This document shows, piece after piece, positions 6,394-8,609 of a stretch of DNA of 8,609 nucleotides. Source of the stretch: Clostridiales bacterium (GTDB lineage: Bacteria; Bacillota_E; Sulfobacillia; Sulfobacillales; JAIMBI01); contig DAHVOH010000105.1 in the NCBI GenBank assembly GCA_027318915.1, positions 1-8,609 on the forward strand. The letters are read 5' to 3'. Positions within the stretch are counted from its first letter, which is position 1, and the number at the start of each line of letters is the position of its first letter. Under the pieces are notes generated by a model that saw only the letters and a list, made by a program, of their open reading frames with translations, had not been told where the DNA came from and made no database searches. A program made the position numbers and the translations under genes.

Positions 6394-6606
6394 GTTGGTC
6401 ACGTCGTTCACGATAGACTGATATGGCGTGTCGTATACGTTGCTAAAATCCACAAGCCGGTGGTAATCCTCCTCACCCCACAAGTTATCATCGGGGGGAA
6501 TGGACCCGTACGAATAGCTATCCCGACACTGCGTCGTCGTATTGGTCGATAGAACCTCGATGAACAGATGGCTCAGAATGTCCTCGCCGAGGTTGTCAAC
6601 GGCCAT
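6388..6606 (-). CDS. Orphan 72-residue acidic ORF, probably truncated
   Basis: I do not recognise it. It encodes 72 residues, MAVDNLGEDILSHLFIEVLS, then a Ser/Thr/Tyr-rich stretch (TNTTTQCRDSYSYGS), then acidic PPDDNLWGEEDYHRLVDFSN and an end at NDVTNC. It is strongly acidic, with no membrane segment and two cysteines. Its base composition is lower in GC than the flanking transposase genes, suggesting a different origin. The ribosome binding site is weak (GGGG 8 bases before ATG). TAA lies directly before the ATG in frame. An upstream frame (GWVNSLTVPWGELNGR) ends in a TGA that overlaps the first 11 bases, hinting at former coupling to a gene now cut by IS256. The last codon and stop (TGC TGA) appear to be the first bases of the IS21 end, so the natural protein was probably longer. 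A peptide-precursor role is possible but unsupported. Confidence 0.45.
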   Translation of the reverse strand: MAVDNLGEDILSHLFIEVLSTNTTTQCRDSYSYGSIPPDDNLWGEEDYHRLVDFSNVYDTPYQSIVNDVTNC

Positions 6607-6657
6607 TTAATTCGCCCCAGGGGACGGTCAGTGAATTCACCCAGCCACGCGTCCTTA
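6596..6657 (-). pseudogene. 3' fragment of a gene cut by IS256
   Basis: An open minus frame reads RTRGWVNSLTVPWGELNGR and ends in TGA at 6598-6596, overlapping the start of the 72-codon ORF by 11 bases. It begins at the IS256 boundary. It is too short to assign. It does not obviously continue the protein on the far side of IS256, so the two flanks may not have been adjacent. Confidence 0.25.
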
Positions 6658-6681
6658 GGCGGTGTCCTGAACTTAGTGGAA
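6658..6681 (+). repeat. IS256 left terminal inverted repeat
   Basis: The core GAACTTAGTGGAA (6669-6681) and the outer part GGCGGTGTCCT pair with the right repeat. It lies 29 bases past the transposase stop. Confidence 0.7.
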
Positions 6682-6709
6682 CTTCGGGACGCCCGATTGC
6701 TCCGATTTT

Positions 6710-7987
6710 CTAGCTCGCTTGCGTCGTGACGTCCTCGAGCCGGTGGACATAGACCTCGAGGGCCTCGGCCAGCAGCGGCAGGTACCGGTAGCCCGCCATC
6801 CGGTAGAGGCGGGGCTCGGCGCGCAACCCGGCGACGGCCGCCCACCGCAGCGCTTGGTCTCCGGAGGTGAAACGGCTCACCCGGCGGACGGTGGCCCGCA
6901 GCTGACTGTTGAGCGCCTCGATGGCGTTCGTCGTCCGCAGCCCGCGCCGTAACGGGGCCGGGAGCCGCAGCTTCTGGACGGTCAGCGTCTGGTCCAACCC
7001 CTCCCGGAGACTGGCCGCGGCCCCCGGGCACTTCACGTGCAGCTCGGCGGCCAACGCCTCCAAGTCCCGCTGCGCTTGACCGGCATCCGGGAGGGCCCAC
7101 GCGGCGCTCAGCCGGGCATTCACCCAGCCCTGGTCCTGCTGGGGCAGGTGATCCAGGACATTTCTCCGCTTGTGGACCTGACAGCGCTGGATGAGGGCCC
7201 GATCCCCGAAGACTCGCGTGACCGCCGTGGCCAGCGCCTTCCCCCCGTCGATGACGACCAGGATCCCTGGCCGCGTGTCCAAGCCCCGAGCGACCAGGTC
7301 CTCGAGCAGCGCGGTCGTGACGGTGGCGTTCTCCGTGGCGCCCTCCCGCAATCCCAAGATGTGCTTCCGTCCCTCCGCGTCGACCCCCAGGGCCACCAGG
7401 ATGGCGTGCGACCCCAGGACGATGGCGTCCCGGGAGAGCACCAGCATCCGGGTCGTCACCGGCCGCTCCAGAAACTGCTGCAGGAGCTCACCGGTCGCGC
7501 GGGCGAAGCGGGCGCTCACCGTGCTCTTCGCGGCACCGTAGGTCGCGAGGTCGGCGGGGAGCGTCGGGTCCGCCACGGCGTCATGCCGGCTGGCCACGCC
7601 GTAGAGCATGCGCTCAAAGGCGGCCTCATCCAGCAGGTCCGGTTGCTGCAGCCCCTGATAGTTCCGGAGCGGCACCTCGTGCCCGTCCACGGTGCGCACC
7701 CGGGGCCGCTGGATCTTCACCTTACGGCCCGCCAGCACGACGTAGCCACCTTGGTGGCCGTGCCGTACCGCCCGCCGTCGGCTGGTGGGCTGATGTCGCC
7801 CCTTGGCGCCGGCGACCTGGGCCGCCTCCGCCTCCAGCATCTGCTGCGCTATGACCAGCGCCGCCTTCAGCCCGAGGGCCGTTAACCCGTCCTTCAAGGC
7901 CCCCGCCAAGTCCGCGACCTCCACGCGGAACTCCTCCGGCAACACCCACTCCGCGAACCGCTGCCGCTTCTGGTATCCTTGCTTCAC
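6710..7987 (-). CDS. IS256-family (Mutator-like) transposase
   Basis: A complete 425-residue DDE transposase that catalyses movement of the element. Catalytic residues are Asp187 (VLSRDAIVLGSH), Asp247 (LVVIDGGKAL) and Glu357 (TTNAIEALNS), with spacing usual for IS256. The family signature RCQVHKRRNVLDHLP at 268-282 supplies the C/H motif between the second Asp and Glu. EGATENATVTTALLEDLV (215-232) and HPGAAASLREGL-like text (CPGAAASLREGLDQTL, 320-335) are also typical. The N-terminal part (ALVIAQQMLEAEAAQVAG, GHQGGYVVLAGRKVKIQRPRV) carries the DNA-binding region. I choose GTG at 7987-7985 because AAAGGAG lies 9 bases before it. A TTG at 7996 is in frame but directly abuts that site. No frameshift or lost residue is seen, unlike the two other transposases here. 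Confidence 0.93.
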   Translation of the reverse strand: MKQGYQKRQRFAEWVLPEEFRVEVADLAGALKDGLTALGLKAALVIAQQMLEAEAAQVAGAKGRHQPTSRRRAVRHGHQGGYVVLAGRKVKIQRPRVRTVDGHEVPLRNYQGLQQPDLLDEAAFERMLYGVASRHDAVADPTLPADLATYGAAKSTVSARFARATGELLQQFLERPVTTRMLVLSRDAIVLGSHAILVALGVDAEGRKHILGLREGATENATVTTALLEDLVARGLDTRPGILVVIDGGKALATAVTRVFGDRALIQRCQVHKRRNVLDHLPQQDQGWVNARLSAAWALPDAGQAQRDLEALAAELHVKCPGAAASLREGLDQTLTVQKLRLPAPLRRGLRTTNAIEALNSQLRATVRRVSRFTSGDQALRWAAVAGLRAEPRLYRMAGYRYLPLLAEALEVYVHRLEDVTTQAS

Positions 7988-7996
7988 GTGGCGCAA

Positions 7997-8003
7997 CTCC
8001 TTT
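7997..8003 (-). promoter_or_regulatory. Ribosome binding site of IS256 transposase
   Basis: AAAGGAG on the minus strand ends 9 bases before the GTG at 7987, which selects that start over the adjoining TTG. Confidence 0.6.
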
Positions 8004-8055
8004 CTATCTGCACCCCGAGTCTGACAGACCCGGGGAGGAGGGCGCCACCTGCATT

Positions 8056-8079
8056 TTCAACTAAATTCCGGACTCAGCC
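8056..8079 (-). repeat. IS256 right terminal inverted repeat
   Basis: On the minus strand it reads inward GGCTGAGTCCGGAATTTAG then TTGAA. It pairs with the left repeat at 19 of 24 positions. It provides the premature TGA (8059-8057) for the truncated gene to its right. Confidence 0.7.
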
Positions 8080-8609
8080 AGCCAGCGGGTCGTAGTTCGG
8101 ATGACTCGGGCTCGTAAGGGACTTCCGGCAGATCGATAGTTCCATCGGAGGTCTCTCTCTTTGGCGTGATGACGTGCCCGGGGTTTCCTAGGTCAACATA
8201 GCGTTTGTCCTTGATTACCTTCAGAAAGCCAACGCGTTCGGCATTCTCGACGATGAGGGTGAAGACGCGCTTAGCAGAGCTAGTGGGCACACCCATTTGC
8301 TCCAGGACGTTGCATCCGATCTTTTCGGTGGGCAACGGAGAGCCATCGTACCTTTCCAGGAATTGTTTCTCAACCGACGGGATAAGGACTGCTTCCTGCA
8401 GGGCGCGTTCATCATCACCTTCCTCCAGCGGTGCGACGACACGTAGGCCAAGTTGAGTCAGTGATATCTCCGACGCGTTTGGACCGCCATCGGTAAGGCC
8501 ATAGCCGATTGCCGCTCCACAGAGGTCCCTGAATGTCCCCGAGGAGGGTGACATGTTAAGAGCACTAGCTACATCAAGAGGTCTAGCCGGCTTCTTGCCG
8601 TACTGCTCT
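8057..8609 (-). pseudogene. Winged-helix-like protein gene, truncated by IS256
   Basis: The frame is open from the right edge, so the 5' end lies outside the window. The ATG at 8554 is internal: codons before it (ARPLDVASALN) continue the same domain. The readable part is about 183 residues. LDVASALNMSPSSGTFRDL and GAAIGYGLTDGGPNASEISL, then TQLGLRVVAPLEEGDD, form a winged-helix-like module that reads as a helix-turn-helix followed by a wing. A second helical module follows (FLERYDGSPLPTEKIGCNVL, SSAKRVFTLIVENAERVGFL, YVDLG), and then an acidic linker (EVPYEPESSELRPAG). The last residues WLSPEFS and the TGA come from the IS256 repeat. From memory, similar N-terminal modules precede a TIR-like or CAP12-type nucleotide-binding domain in defence-associated proteins. 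That domain would have lain beyond the insertion and is not seen in this window. Confidence 0.6.

Larger units (their letters stand above)
6658..8079 (-). mobile_element. IS256-family insertion sequence, apparently intact
   Basis: About 1.42 kb, normal for IS256. It holds one transposase gene between imperfect inverted repeats of about 24 bp. The left repeat begins GGCGGTGTCCTGAACTTAG and the right, read inward on the minus strand, begins GGCTGAGTCCGGAATTTAG; 19 of 24 positions agree. I find no 8-9 bp target duplication: the left flank GCGTCCTTA and the right flank AGCCAGCGG differ. It therefore is old, or one flank was replaced by recombination or deletion. It truncates the gene on its right. 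Confidence 0.75.

Noticed and set aside
7037..7885. Plus-strand open frame of 282 codons
   Set aside because: It is antisense to the intact IS256 transposase. Its length reflects the high GC content, and its translation resembles no protein.
1..8609. CRISPR array, tRNA, rRNA or riboswitch
   Set aside because: No regularly spaced direct repeats, cloverleaf or conserved RNA motif was seen on either strand.

Overview
The window is GC-rich bacterial accessory DNA, a graveyard of mobile elements with a few intact genes among them. Host taxonomy cannot be fixed from the sequence. Codon use, GGAGG-type ribosome binding sites and an extended -10 box are ordinary bacterial features. No tRNA, rRNA, CRISPR array or core housekeeping gene is visible.

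Layout from left to right. (1) 1-193: nothing supportable. (2) 194-1212, minus strand: an intact two-gene unit, an AbiEii/AbiGii-type nucleotidyltransferase (toxin-like) followed with an ATGA overlap by a small DUF6922-like protein, the likely antitoxin. An extended -10 promoter lies just upstream. (3) 1421-2181, minus: a gene of unknown family with two CxxC pairs (zinc-ribbon-like), broken by about three frameshifts and one in-frame stop. A second tiny remnant is ATGA-coupled to its 3' end. (4) 2242-3395, plus: an IS630-family transposase pseudogene with four frameshifts and its catalytic Glu changed to Ala. (5) 3512-4177, plus: an intact RimJ/RimL-like GNAT acetyltransferase. (6) 4305-4726, plus: a Nudix hydrolase pseudogene with three frameshifts and a ruined Nudix box. 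(7) About 4906-6393, minus: an IS21-family istA pseudogene with lost start codon, early stop, two frameshifts, internal stop and two catalytic residues changed to Ala. istB is absent. (8) 6394-6657: a 264-base island of unrelated DNA between two insertion sequences, with a 72-codon orphan ORF. (9) 6658-8079: an apparently intact IS256-family element with about 24-bp inverted repeats. (10) 8080-8609, minus: the middle part of a winged-helix-like protein gene, cut off on its 3' side by the IS256 element and running off the right edge.

The genes do not form one pathway. The coherent functional unit is the toxin-antitoxin-like pair. The GNAT gene and the ruined Nudix gene look like former cargo between elements. 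The gene cut by IS256 resembles the N-terminal module of proteins that I recall carrying a C-terminal TIR-like effector domain, so it may be a disrupted defence gene (inference). No clearly new system is demonstrable. The best leads are the toxin-first AbiEii/DUF6922 pair, the unrecognised zinc-ribbon gene, the orphan 72-codon ORF and the truncated winged-helix gene.
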